A stretch of 64,000 nt of DNA from positions 1 through 64,000 of the forward strand of contig CAKQCB010000003.1 of the NCBI GenBank assembly GCA_934216615.1. The letters are read 5' to 3'. A model generated the notes under the pieces. The model was given only the letters and a program-made list of their open reading frames with translations. It did not search any database and was not told the origin of the DNA. A program made the translations under genes and the position numbers. This stretch comes from an uncultured Anaerolineae bacterium. Lineage in GTDB: Bacteria > Chloroflexota > Anaerolineae > Aggregatilineales > Phototrophicaceae. Positions within the stretch are counted from its first letter, which is position 1; every line of letters begins with the position of its first letter. Positions 8,947 to 17,018 of this stretch are shown piece after piece.

Positions 8947-9879
8947 TTATTCTCGAATAATGCAACGAAATCCAATATGGCTGGTCGAAGAATCGACCAG
9001 CTCACCCTGTCGTGCGGACGGTCGGTAGCGCAGACAGTAATTCGGCGCACAGAGATGCGAACCCCCTTTCAAAACCTTGCGGGGTATATGTGATCCTATT
9101 TGATTCGGAAGTCGACTTTGTTCGGCACTTTCAACGCGCGGGTTATGGGGAATACAGCACGGCTTGACGACTTCATCAGGGTGACGTTGCGTGAAAAAAT
9201 CGCTCGTCCATTCCCATACGTTCCCTGCCATATCGTATAAACCATAGCCGTTCGGGGGAAACACCTTCACGGGGGATGTACCTTCGTAGCCATCCGTTTG
9301 CAGGTTTTGCCATGGAAACTCACCCTGCCATGTGTTCGCCATCATGCGCTCATCAGGGGCAAACTCATCCCCCCATGTGTAGGTCGCACCTTCTAACCCA
9401 CCGCGCGCGGCAAATTCCCATTCGGCTTCAGTCGGCAGAGCCTTACCCGCCCATGAAGCATACGCCTCAGCATCTTCATAAGCGATATGCACAACGGGGT
9501 GATCTTCACGTCCGTGCAGAGTGCTGTGAGGGCCTTCGGGATGTTGCCAAGACGCGTTCGGCACGTATGCCCACCAAGCGCGGTAATCATTCAAGTTGAC
9601 ACGAGACGGCGGTTTTTGAAAGACGAGTGAACCGGGGACTAACAGAGCGGGGTCAACACCGGGGTAATCGTCAGGGTTCGGCGGGCGCTCGGCGACGGTG
9701 ATATAACCAGTGTCTTTGACGAAACGGTGAAAATCGGCATTGGTCACTAGATGTTCATCCATCCAGAAACCATCCACCGTGACCCCATGTTCGGGGCGTT
9801 CTTCAGGGTAAAAATGATTGGAACCCATCCGAAACGTGCCACCCGTGATGTACACCATACCTTGAAATGGCGCGTTCAT
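8947..9879 (-). CDS. formylglycine-generating enzyme (SUMF1/FGE family sulfatase-modifying factor)
   Basis: FGE oxidises the sulfatase signature Cys to formylglycine using copper and oxygen. This protein has the full FGE fold: MVYITGGTFRMGS at the start, LPTEAEWEFAARGG and MAGNVWEWTSD in the middle, and GGSHLCAPNYCLRYRP followed by GFRC at the end. The two Cys of that segment (residues 277 and 282) correspond to the catalytic copper-binding pair, so it should be active rather than one of the many Cys-lacking relatives. I place the start at the ATG of 9877-9879, seven bases after GGGGA; a GTG start at 9948 would add 23 residues. The sulfatase follows after 22 bases. Confidence 0.9.
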   Translation of the reverse strand: MNAPFQGMVYITGGTFRMGSNHFYPEERPEHGVTVDGFWMDEHLVTNADFHRFVKDTGYITVAERPPNPDDYPGVDPALLVPGSLVFQKPPSRVNLNDYRAWWAYVPNASWQHPEGPHSTLHGREDHPVVHIAYEDAEAYASWAGKALPTEAEWEFAARGGLEGATYTWGDEFAPDERMMANTWQGEFPWQNLQTDGYEGTSPVKVFPPNGYGLYDMAGNVWEWTSDFFTQRHPDEVVKPCCIPHNPRVESAEQSRLPNQIGSHIPRKVLKGGSHLCAPNYCLRYRPSARQGELVDSSTSHIGFRCIIRE

Positions 9880-10211
9880 TTCTGAATCCCCATGCGTCAC
9901 AGGGAGCGATTTACGAGGGTCTGTCACACATCCTCTTTCTCTAATCACAGATCAAATGCTCAGAAACCGCATTAAATTACATGAGTACGATAGGATGAAG
10001 TGGAAACAAATCTTATGGTATCGTTCTTTCTTAGCCTCTGCAATCAGTGACAGAGCGTTAAGATGTTCCTAAAAATGATGGATAACCACCCCTTCACAAT
10101 CAATATCCGCTCACGACTAAGCATACGCTAGCATTCAACCGTCGTGATAAACTCTATAAATCCATTAAGGAAAGCGTGCCCTTAAACCTATTCTGTTTTC
10201 TGGGGCTTTGC
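9880..10211. other. intergenic gap of about 330 bases upstream of the FGE-sulfatase operon
   Basis: This holds the region that should carry the promoter of the FGE/sulfatase/SulP operon. I see no convincing coding frame. The only structures noticed are the possible GTG-initiated extension of the FGE frame (to 9948) and a weak 6-bp inverted repeat (CACGAC near 10112, GTCGTG near 10142). No confident promoter or terminator was recognised. Confidence 0.5.
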
Positions 10212-11972
10212 CTACTCAATCCAATATTCACGCAGGACATGAACCGCCATCTTCGGGGTTCGGGTGCGCGTAAACACCCCTTTCATGTTCAAACCCGCGA
10301 CCCGCATCACACCTTGCACCGCGGCGAAGTCGGCAAAGTTCCAAACCTGCATCCCCGCAACAAATGCTTTACGGGACGCCACTTCCAGATAACCTCGAAT
10401 GAATGATGCTTGATATTCTTCCGTCCACATCAGCGCGGGGTTTCCGTGCATGCCCGCCATCGTGTCTGCGCCAAACTCGGTCAAAATGATCGGTTTTTGG
10501 TGATGTTCCCAATGTGCATCTAAATCACGCTCAAGCGTCGCCAACCCTGCATCGAGTTCTCCCCCATAGACGTACCATCCCCAATAACGATTGAGGCAGA
10601 TGACATCACACGCATCTAACCACTGCATAGGGCCACCCATCACCGAAACGACGGTGACCAAACGTGTCGCGTCTAAATCACGCGCATGACGGATCAGCCG
10701 TTCGAGGAAGGTTTTCCCCCATTCTACCGACTCGTTTGTATCCGTCGTGCCGATCTCTGCCAGCTTCAAGCCCGTAGGTTGGGGTTCGTTGGCGACACAC
10801 CACATCAACACACTGGGGTGATTTTTATCGCGGGTGATCAGTTCCTCAATCTGCTGAAGGCACATGCGCATGCGCTCTGCCATATTCGCTTCGTTATCAA
10901 ATTGCAAGCTGACAGCGGGAATCTCATTGATGATCAGAAATCCCTCACGGTCAGCGAGTTGCATTTCTTCTTCGCTATAGGGGTAATGCGCGGTGCGGTA
11001 GCTGTTCGCGCCTGTCCAGCGCATCAGCCCATAATCTTTCACCAATAACGGCAGATTCAACCCTTTTCCGCTGGCATAAAAATCTTCATGACGACCAAAG
11101 CCATTCATTTGCACCGCTTGGCCATTGAGCAAAATCTGCGATCCCTTCACTTCAACAATGCGAATGCCGATGGGAAGGCTGTAACGGTCATGGTCTGTGC
11201 GTATCGTCAGGTCATACAAGTAAGGGTCTTTGTCCGACCAGAAACGCGCCGAAGGAATAACGAGGCTTGCTTCTGCGACGCCGTTATGAAACGTCAGCTC
11301 GGCTTCGATGGGTTGACTATTCCCCTTCAAAGTTAGGTTACCTATCGCCTGTATAGGCTCATTCAAGCGGGCTGTCACGGTTACGATGCCATGCTCACCG
11401 TCGAGGGTGGTGACGACGGTCACATCATCGATGAAAGTTTCAGGGACAGAATACAACACGACGGGGCGATGAATCCCCGCAAAGGGGAAAAAGTCAAAGG
11501 TGGTGCTGGGGTAGCCACTGAAACCCAATGGAGAGGACATATTGCCTGAAGGCACACGCGTCGGTTTTAAATCATTCTCTACGCTGATGGCGATCACGTT
11601 CTCAGCGTCCCACTGAATCAAGCCGGTGATCTCGAACACGAACGGCAGATGTCCACCTTCATGAGAGCCGACCTTTATGCCGTTGACGTACACCGTGCCA
11701 AAATAACAGGCAGACCCGACGCGGATGAATACGCGCTGGCCTTGCCAACTTCGCGGAATAAACGTCCGTTTGAGATACCATGCGAGGCCGAAGTAATTGA
11801 AGAGGTCAGCATACTGCTCATTCCAACTGCTTGGCACCGCGATGGGAAGCGCGTCGTCAAAGCCATTGAACCAGCCCGCCTCTTCCCCCACCCCATCAGG
11901 ATCAATTCTAAAATCCCAAACACCAGAAATATCAAATTTGTTGCGAAGATCGTTCTGAATTGGATAAAGCAC
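10212..11972 (-). CDS. uidA: beta-glucuronidase, glycoside hydrolase family 2
   Basis: This 586-residue GH2 enzyme removes terminal beta-D-glucuronic acid. It starts with the sugar-binding domain (ISGVWDFRID, PSSWNEQY), followed by an immunoglobulin-like domain and the catalytic barrel. The acid/base Glu is in CVANEPQ (about residue 396) and the nucleophile Glu is in ILTEFGADT (about residue 499). GLNMKGVFTR keeps the N-x-K motif (Asn562, Lys564) that binds the carboxylate in true glucuronidases, which supports glucuronidase over galactosidase activity. I chose the GTG start at 11970-11972 because AAGGGG lies about seven bases before it and homologues begin near there; an in-frame TTG lies six codons upstream. 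No signal peptide is visible. The sulfatase pair lies downstream on the same strand after 332 bases. Confidence 0.9.
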   Translation of the reverse strand: MLYPIQNDLRNKFDISGVWDFRIDPDGVGEEAGWFNGFDDALPIAVPSSWNEQYADLFNYFGLAWYLKRTFIPRSWQGQRVFIRVGSACYFGTVYVNGIKVGSHEGGHLPFVFEITGLIQWDAENVIAISVENDLKPTRVPSGNMSSPLGFSGYPSTTFDFFPFAGIHRPVVLYSVPETFIDDVTVVTTLDGEHGIVTVTARLNEPIQAIGNLTLKGNSQPIEAELTFHNGVAEASLVIPSARFWSDKDPYLYDLTIRTDHDRYSLPIGIRIVEVKGSQILLNGQAVQMNGFGRHEDFYASGKGLNLPLLVKDYGLMRWTGANSYRTAHYPYSEEEMQLADREGFLIINEIPAVSLQFDNEANMAERMRMCLQQIEELITRDKNHPSVLMWCVANEPQPTGLKLAEIGTTDTNESVEWGKTFLERLIRHARDLDATRLVTVVSVMGGPMQWLDACDVICLNRYWGWYVYGGELDAGLATLERDLDAHWEHHQKPIILTEFGADTMAGMHGNPALMWTEEYQASFIRGYLEVASRKAFVAGMQVWNFADFAAVQGVMRVAGLNMKGVFTRTRTPKMAVHVLREYWIE

Positions 11973-12423
11973 GGTACACCCCTTACTCAACGGATCGGGA
12001 AGTTCGCAGTTTGTTTTGCTTAATGAGTACCATGTGATGACTAGCGCGTGAGCTTTATAGACGGTCTGTACATCAGTTTGTCCCGATGCAATGATCTATT
12101 TTGAGAAGACGAATCCCGATTAGAACTTGAATATGTATACCTGTCAAATACTTTGAAGGGGGTTCAAAATAGGTCATTTTCATTTTCCATCAGCGCTGTT
12201 TATCAGTCGCATCAGGCTTCACCATATCTATTAATAAATTATGATTTAATTAAATAATTTAAACTGTTATTTTTTCACTTACTTTCCCGTCTCTCAAAGG
12301 TTTCACAATTCCCAAAAATCTATTAATTTATTCCACATTGGACTCATCAAGATAACGAACAATGCTACAATCATCGCTGATTTCAACATAACACTCATCA
12401 TTGTTCATTCACGGAGTTCATTC
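11973..12423. other. 450-base divergent intergenic region between GH2 and the histidine kinase
   Basis: This AT-rich region separates two divergent genes and should hold promoters for both. No coding frame is supported. A run of A/T around 12235-12275 (TTTAATTAAATAATTTAAA) is typical of an upstream element. The extended -10 for the kinase is listed separately. Confidence 0.5.
12363..12371 (+). promoter_or_regulatory. extended -10 promoter element for the histidine kinase
   Basis: The bases TGCTACAAT form an extended -10 (TG-n-TACAAT) about 50 bases before the kinase ATG. A TTGGAC at 12338-12343 is spaced too far (22 bases) to be a normal -35, as is usual for extended -10 promoters. CACGGAG before the ATG serves as ribosome site. 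Confidence 0.4.
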
Positions 12424-15339
12424 ATGGACGTGGAAGCCCCACAAACAACCGATGTAATGGAGAGCGTATTAAGTCCTAGCCGCTTAGAAACATTACACGG
12501 CTTAGAGATTCTTGATTCCGAAGCAGAAGCATCATTTGACCGCCTAACCCGCCTTGCTAGTAAAATTATCGGCGTGCCGATCTCGCTCGTCTCGCTGGTT
12601 GACGCAGACCGTCAATGGTTTAAAAGTTTTGTTGGCTTAAGCGAAACAATCGCCAAAGAACGTGAAACCCCCATTGAAAACGCAATTTGTAAACACGTGG
12701 TAGCCAGCGGGCAACCGCTTATTGTAGAAGATGCCCACAAGGTTGATTTCTTAAAAGACTCATTAGGTCTTCCCGGCTTCGACGTGGTTTCTTATCTAGG
12801 CATTCCTATCAAAAGTAGCAACGGCGAAAATCTCGGCTCATTTTGTGTGATCGACACCAAGCCTCACAAGTGGACTGAACACGAAATCGAAATTGTCAAA
12901 GAACTCACCCAAGCGGTGATGACAGAAATCGAATTGCGGGCTGAAGTTAAGAGACGTATCAAAGTTGAACAGCTCGAAATAGAATCTCAAATTCGCCAGC
13001 AAGAACTGTTCAGCGCGATTCCTGTCCGTGTGTTCTGGAAAGACCGCAACTTACAATTCCTCGGCGCGAATGAACTGTTTGCGCAAGATGCAGGCTTCAA
13101 TAGTATCGAAGAATTGATTGGCAAAACTGACTTTGACGTTACATGGCGTGCCAATGCTGAAAATCACCGTAGCAACGCAAGAAAAGTGATTGAAACGGGT
13201 GAATCTCAGATCAACAGCGAAGAACGCGACCTTCTAGCGAACGGTAAAGAACGCTGGATTTTGATCAGCCGTGTGCCCCTGCATAATGCGGACGGCGAAA
13301 TTATCGGTGTTCTCGGCACGTATAGCGACATCACCGAACGTAAACAGCAAGAAGAACAAATCCGCATCAGCGAAGCAAACATGCGCGCAGCCGAACAAGC
13401 CGCGCACTTGGGCAGCTATAGCATGAACGTCCTCACCCAAGAAATCGTATGGTCAGATGAAGTTTTCCGTATTTTTGGGTTAGAAGCGGGTTCGACAGAC
13501 ATCACCTTTGAGAAATTCCTCAACTTCCTCCACCCAGAAGACCGCGAAGCGATGGTCAAAGTTGTTGAAGGCATGGTCGCGGGTACTGAACTGCCTGAGA
13601 TGTTGGATTATCGTATTGTCCATGCCGATGGTGCAGTGCGCTATCAAAACATCGGCACAAATTACGAACACGATGAATCCGGCCAGCTCACCACAATTTA
13701 CGGTATCGTGCAAGATGTCACAACCTTGCGCCAAACTGAAAACGAACTGCGCGAAGAAATTAAGACCCGTCAACAACAAGCACGTCAATTGAGCGACCTG
13801 CGTTTTGCGCTCGACGAATCTTCCATCGTGGCGATCACCGACGTGACGGGGAAGATCACCTACGTCAACGATAAATTCTGTGAAGTCTCGAAATACAGCC
13901 GTGAAGAACTCATCGGCAAAAACCACGACATCATCAATTCAGGCTACCACAGCAAAGAATTCATCCGTAATTTGTGGGTGACGATTGCCAACGGTCAAAT
14001 TTGGCGCGGTGAACTTAAAAATAAAGCCAAAGACGGCAGCGCTTATTGGGTCGATACGACGATCGTCCCCTTCTTGAACGAACAGGGCAAACCTTATCAA
14101 TATGTGGCGATTCGTTACGAAATTACGGATCGTAAACAAGCACAGGATGAACTCGAACGCGCCTTCATTGACTTACAGGAAGAAATTAAGACGCGTCAAA
14201 GTCAAGGTCGTCAATTGAGCGACTTGCGTTTTGCGCTCGACGAATCTTCCATCGTGGCGATCACCGACGTGACGGGGAAGATCACCTACGTCAACGATAA
14301 ATTCTGTGAAGTCTCGAAATACAGCCGTGAAGAACTCATCGGCAAAAACCACGACATCATCAATTCAGGCTACCACAGCAAAGAATTCATCCGTAATTTG
14401 TGGGTGACGATTGCCAACGGTCAAATTTGGCGCGGTGAACTTAAAAATAAAGCCAAAGACGGCAGCGCTTATTGGGTCGATACCACCATCATCCCCTTCT
14501 TGAACGAACAGGGCAAACCTTACCAATATATTGCGATTCGTTACGAAATTACGGATCGTAAGCAGGTACAAACTGAGCTGGAACGCGCCTTTGTGGACTT
14601 GCAAGTGGCGAACCGTTTAGCCAATGAAACCACCCGTCTCAAATCTGAGTTCCTTGCGACGATGTCTCACGAATTGCGCACGCCGATGAACGCGATTGAA
14701 GGCTTCACCAGCGTGATGCTCAAACGCATGGGGGGTGTGGATTACAACGAGAAGACCGAACACTATCTGGAAAAAGTGCGTAATAACAGCCGCCGTCTGC
14801 TGAACCTCATCAACGACTTCTTGGACTTGTCCCGTATTGAAGCCGGACGTATGGAATTATCCAGCCTGCCTGTGACCCCTAGCGATATGGCGACCAAGTG
14901 GTACGACGCGATGACTGCGCTGGCGGAAACAAAACGACTGAGTTTTGATCTGTATGTTGATGAAACATTACCCGAAGTTTTCTACGGGGATGAAGAAGCG
15001 ATCACCAAAATTTCGATCAACCTGCTCGGTAACGCCTTCAAATTTACCGATCAAGGTGGCGTGAAATTAGCCTTACGTCGGGACGAAGATGACCTTGTCA
15101 TCACGGTTGAAGATACAGGCATCGGCATCCCACCCCACGCTCGCGAATACATCTTCGATGAATTCCGTCAAGTTGACCAATCTTCCAAGCGTGCGTTCGG
15201 CGGTACGGGTTTAGGTTTAGCTATCGTCCACAAACTTGCACGTCAAATGAACGGTACGGTGACGCTCCAAAGTGAAGTGGGTGTTGGCAGTACCTTCACC
15301 GTTCGTATCCCCATGCTCTTACAAGCGCAGTTGTCATAG
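12424..15339 (+). CDS. GAF - multi-PAS sensor histidine kinase with a recent PAS duplication
   Basis: This 971-residue kinase has no obvious membrane segment, so it is probably a cytoplasmic sensor. The order is GAF (about 20-170), PAS (about 190-305), PAS/PAC (about 325-437), two nearly identical PAS/PAC units (about 456-580 and 598-722), then HisKA with the phospho-acceptor His749 in TMSHELRTP, and HATPase with N-box NLLGNAFKF, G1 DTGIGIP and G2 GGTGLGLA. The two last PAS units repeat with a period of 142 residues and are identical over most of their length. There is no fused receiver; two stand-alone receiver genes follow after 11 bases. Ligand is unknown; PAS units here lack visible clues for heme or flavin. 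Confidence 0.92.
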   Translation: MDVEAPQTTDVMESVLSPSRLETLHGLEILDSEAEASFDRLTRLASKIIGVPISLVSLVDADRQWFKSFVGLSETIAKERETPIENAICKHVVASGQPLIVEDAHKVDFLKDSLGLPGFDVVSYLGIPIKSSNGENLGSFCVIDTKPHKWTEHEIEIVKELTQAVMTEIELRAEVKRRIKVEQLEIESQIRQQELFSAIPVRVFWKDRNLQFLGANELFAQDAGFNSIEELIGKTDFDVTWRANAENHRSNARKVIETGESQINSEERDLLANGKERWILISRVPLHNADGEIIGVLGTYSDITERKQQEEQIRISEANMRAAEQAAHLGSYSMNVLTQEIVWSDEVFRIFGLEAGSTDITFEKFLNFLHPEDREAMVKVVEGMVAGTELPEMLDYRIVHADGAVRYQNIGTNYEHDESGQLTTIYGIVQDVTTLRQTENELREEIKTRQQQARQLSDLRFALDESSIVAITDVTGKITYVNDKFCEVSKYSREELIGKNHDIINSGYHSKEFIRNLWVTIANGQIWRGELKNKAKDGSAYWVDTTIVPFLNEQGKPYQYVAIRYEITDRKQAQDELERAFIDLQEEIKTRQSQGRQLSDLRFALDESSIVAITDVTGKITYVNDKFCEVSKYSREELIGKNHDIINSGYHSKEFIRNLWVTIANGQIWRGELKNKAKDGSAYWVDTTIIPFLNEQGKPYQYIAIRYEITDRKQVQTELERAFVDLQVANRLANETTRLKSEFLATMSHELRTPMNAIEGFTSVMLKRMGGVDYNEKTEHYLEKVRNNSRRLLNLINDFLDLSRIEAGRMELSSLPVTPSDMATKWYDAMTALAETKRLSFDLYVDETLPEVFYGDEEAITKISINLLGNAFKFTDQGGVKLALRRDEDDLVITVEDTGIGIPPHAREYIFDEFRQVDQSSKRAFGGTGLGLAIVHKLARQMNGTVTLQSEVGVGSTFTVRIPMLLQAQLS
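13799..14483 (+). repeat. 426-bp tandem duplication inside the kinase gene (PAS unit)
   Basis: Bases 13801-14057 are identical to 14227-14483 (257 bases with no mismatch by direct comparison), with a period of 426 bases, an exact multiple of three. Similarity extends beyond both ends with scattered changes (for example from about 13757 and to about 14180 in the first copy). Each unit codes for one PAS/PAC domain. Confidence 0.97.
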
Positions 15340-15350
15340 GAAAGTTAGTA

Positions 15351-15776
15351 ATGCAAAGCATACCATTGGACATATTCAAAGATTGCAGGATTGTTGTCAT
15401 TGATGATGAAGGTGACAGTTTGGAAGTTGCAGAAATTATTCTGCTCGAATACGGCGCAAGTTTGTTCACCGCTTTAAATGGTAAAGAGGGCTTAGAACTC
15501 ATCCGTGAAGTGATGCCAGACTTTGTCATTTCTGACATTTCTATGCCTGTCATGGATGGCTGGGGACTCATCAATGCCATGAAAAAAGATGAAGAACTCA
15601 CCCTCATTCCCGTGATCGCCCTCACCGCACATGCCATGAAAGGCGACCGTGAGCGCACACTGAGCGCAGGTTTCCACAGCTATTTAACAAAACCCTTACT
15701 TGTTGACACGTTCATTGATGATCTTGTCGGCGTGTTAAGCGAAATTCCAGCCTTTTCAAAACGACTCAATGTATAG
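15351..15776 (+). CDS. stand-alone CheY-like response regulator receiver
   Basis: This 141-residue protein is a single receiver domain. It has the acidic pocket VVIDDEGD (Asp18, Asp19), the phospho-acceptor Asp62 in ISDISMPVMDG, a Thr in ALTAH and Lys114 in TKP. There is no DNA-binding or enzymatic output domain. It starts 11 bases after the kinase stop and precedes a second receiver by nine bases, so it is very likely in one operon and phosphorylated by that kinase. It may act by protein-protein contact or as a phosphate sink. Confidence 0.92.
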   Translation: MQSIPLDIFKDCRIVVIDDEGDSLEVAEIILLEYGASLFTALNGKEGLELIREVMPDFVISDISMPVMDGWGLINAMKKDEELTLIPVIALTAHAMKGDRERTLSAGFHSYLTKPLLVDTFIDDLVGVLSEIPAFSKRLNV

Positions 15777-15785
15777 AGGTAGTAA

Positions 15786-16160
15786 ATGAGTGACTTACGT
15801 ATTTTAGTAGTAGAAGATGATCCCGACGGCCAAGAAATGGTCGCCACAATGTTAGAACACATGAATTTCCCTGTGGACATTGTAGGCAACGCAGAAGACG
15901 CGCTGCATTATCTGTTAAACGGTGACGTGAACTATAACGCCGTGATCATCGATTTAGCCCTGCCGGGGATGGATGGTTGGGAACTGTTGGCGACCATCTT
16001 AAAAAACCCCAAAGTTTCGCACATTCCGTGTGTGGCGGTAACCGCCTTCCACACCTTCAAGATGCGTGAAGATGCGATCAAAGCAGGCTTCTTGGCCTAC
16101 TTGCCCAAACCCATCGATGGCATGGAATTAGGGCGCGAACTTGACCGTTTACTCTCTTAA
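15786..16160 (+). CDS. stand-alone CheY-like response regulator receiver
   Basis: This 124-residue protein is a second single receiver. The acidic pair is in LVVEDDPDG, the phospho-acceptor is Asp56 in IIDLALPGMDGW, and the conserved Lys is in LPKPIDG. It resembles the DivK-like receivers that follow large hybrid kinases. The operon ends here, with a terminator 20 bases downstream. Confidence 0.92.
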   Translation: MSDLRILVVEDDPDGQEMVATMLEHMNFPVDIVGNAEDALHYLLNGDVNYNAVIIDLALPGMDGWELLATILKNPKVSHIPCVAVTAFHTFKMREDAIKAGFLAYLPKPIDGMELGRELDRLLS

Positions 16161-16180
16161 CATAACGGTTTCTTAAGCAT

Positions 16181-16216
16181 AAAAAAACAGGTAGCATTCA
16201 GTGTTACCTGTTTTTG
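16181..16216 (+). terminator. Rho-independent terminator of the kinase-receiver operon
   Basis: AACAGGTA and TACCTGTT form a stem with a short loop (with G/C pairs inside: GGTAGC against GTTACC), followed by a T-run. It lies 20 bases after the last receiver gene. Confidence 0.8.
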
Positions 16217-16284
16217 TTTCCAGCTCGAAGGCTCATCAACGCTGATATTCAAGCTATTTATCTGATTGAAAGAGACCGTAAATA

Positions 16285-16749
16285 ATGACTTGTATTTTGA
16301 TCACGGGCATGTCGGGAACAGGCAAATCCAGCATCATCCAAGCACTGAGCCGACGCGGGTTCAACGCGGTTGATCTCGACAGCCCGCATTGGTCCGAATA
16401 TGATGCCGATGGGGAATGGGTTTGGAGTGAAGGCAAAGTTGCGGAATTACTCACCGCGCAACCCGCCAATGAGCTTTTCTTTGTGAGTGGGTGTGCTCGC
16501 AATCAAGGGAAGTTTTATCCGCAGTTTGCCCACGTCATTTTGTTGAGCGCTCCTACACCTCTCATCATAGAACGCCTTCAAACACGTACCAATAATGATT
16601 ATGGCAAAACACCTGAAGAACTGGCAGAAACCCTGCAAAATATCCAGATGATTGAACCCCTGCTCAGAAAAGGTGCAGATGTTGAACTGGATACATCTAT
16701 ATCACTTGATGAAGTAGCGACGAAAATATTAAAATTCGTCCAAAAATAA
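16285..16749 (+). CDS. small P-loop NTPase / nucleotide-kinase-like protein
   Basis: The 154-residue protein begins CILITGMSGTGKSSIIQAL, a Walker A typical of shikimate-kinase and adenylate-kinase-like small kinases (AAA_18/AAA_33 type). Its size and the late basic segment ERLQTRTNNDYGK, which resembles a lid region, fit a small-molecule kinase. No substrate-specific motif was recognised. It stands as a single gene after a terminator. Confidence 0.7.
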   Translation: MTCILITGMSGTGKSSIIQALSRRGFNAVDLDSPHWSEYDADGEWVWSEGKVAELLTAQPANELFFVSGCARNQGKFYPQFAHVILLSAPTPLIIERLQTRTNNDYGKTPEELAETLQNIQMIEPLLRKGADVELDTSISLDEVATKILKFVQK

Positions 16750-17018
16750 ACACGATTACATAAATTATGTAATGGAGTTATAAAAATAATTCTATCAAAT
16801 CAATCATATTTGCCCCTTACCAAAAAACTAATATATCTCATTACACATAGAGCACAAAAACACAGTGATTTTTCCGCAATCGAACCTCGTCATCAAAATG
16901 CTCAAATTCACCTCGTTAAAAACAAATCATTTTCTGTGAAATACCCGCTCAAAACATTGGCTTTACCAACATAAACAAGATAAAATAAATGAGGATGAAT
17001 TTTTATTAAAAAGAGAAC

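Noticed and set aside
13480..14604. Minus-strand frames opposite the kinase PAS repeat that are nearly identical to each other
   Set aside because: Their similarity is only a result of the DNA duplication in the kinase gene.
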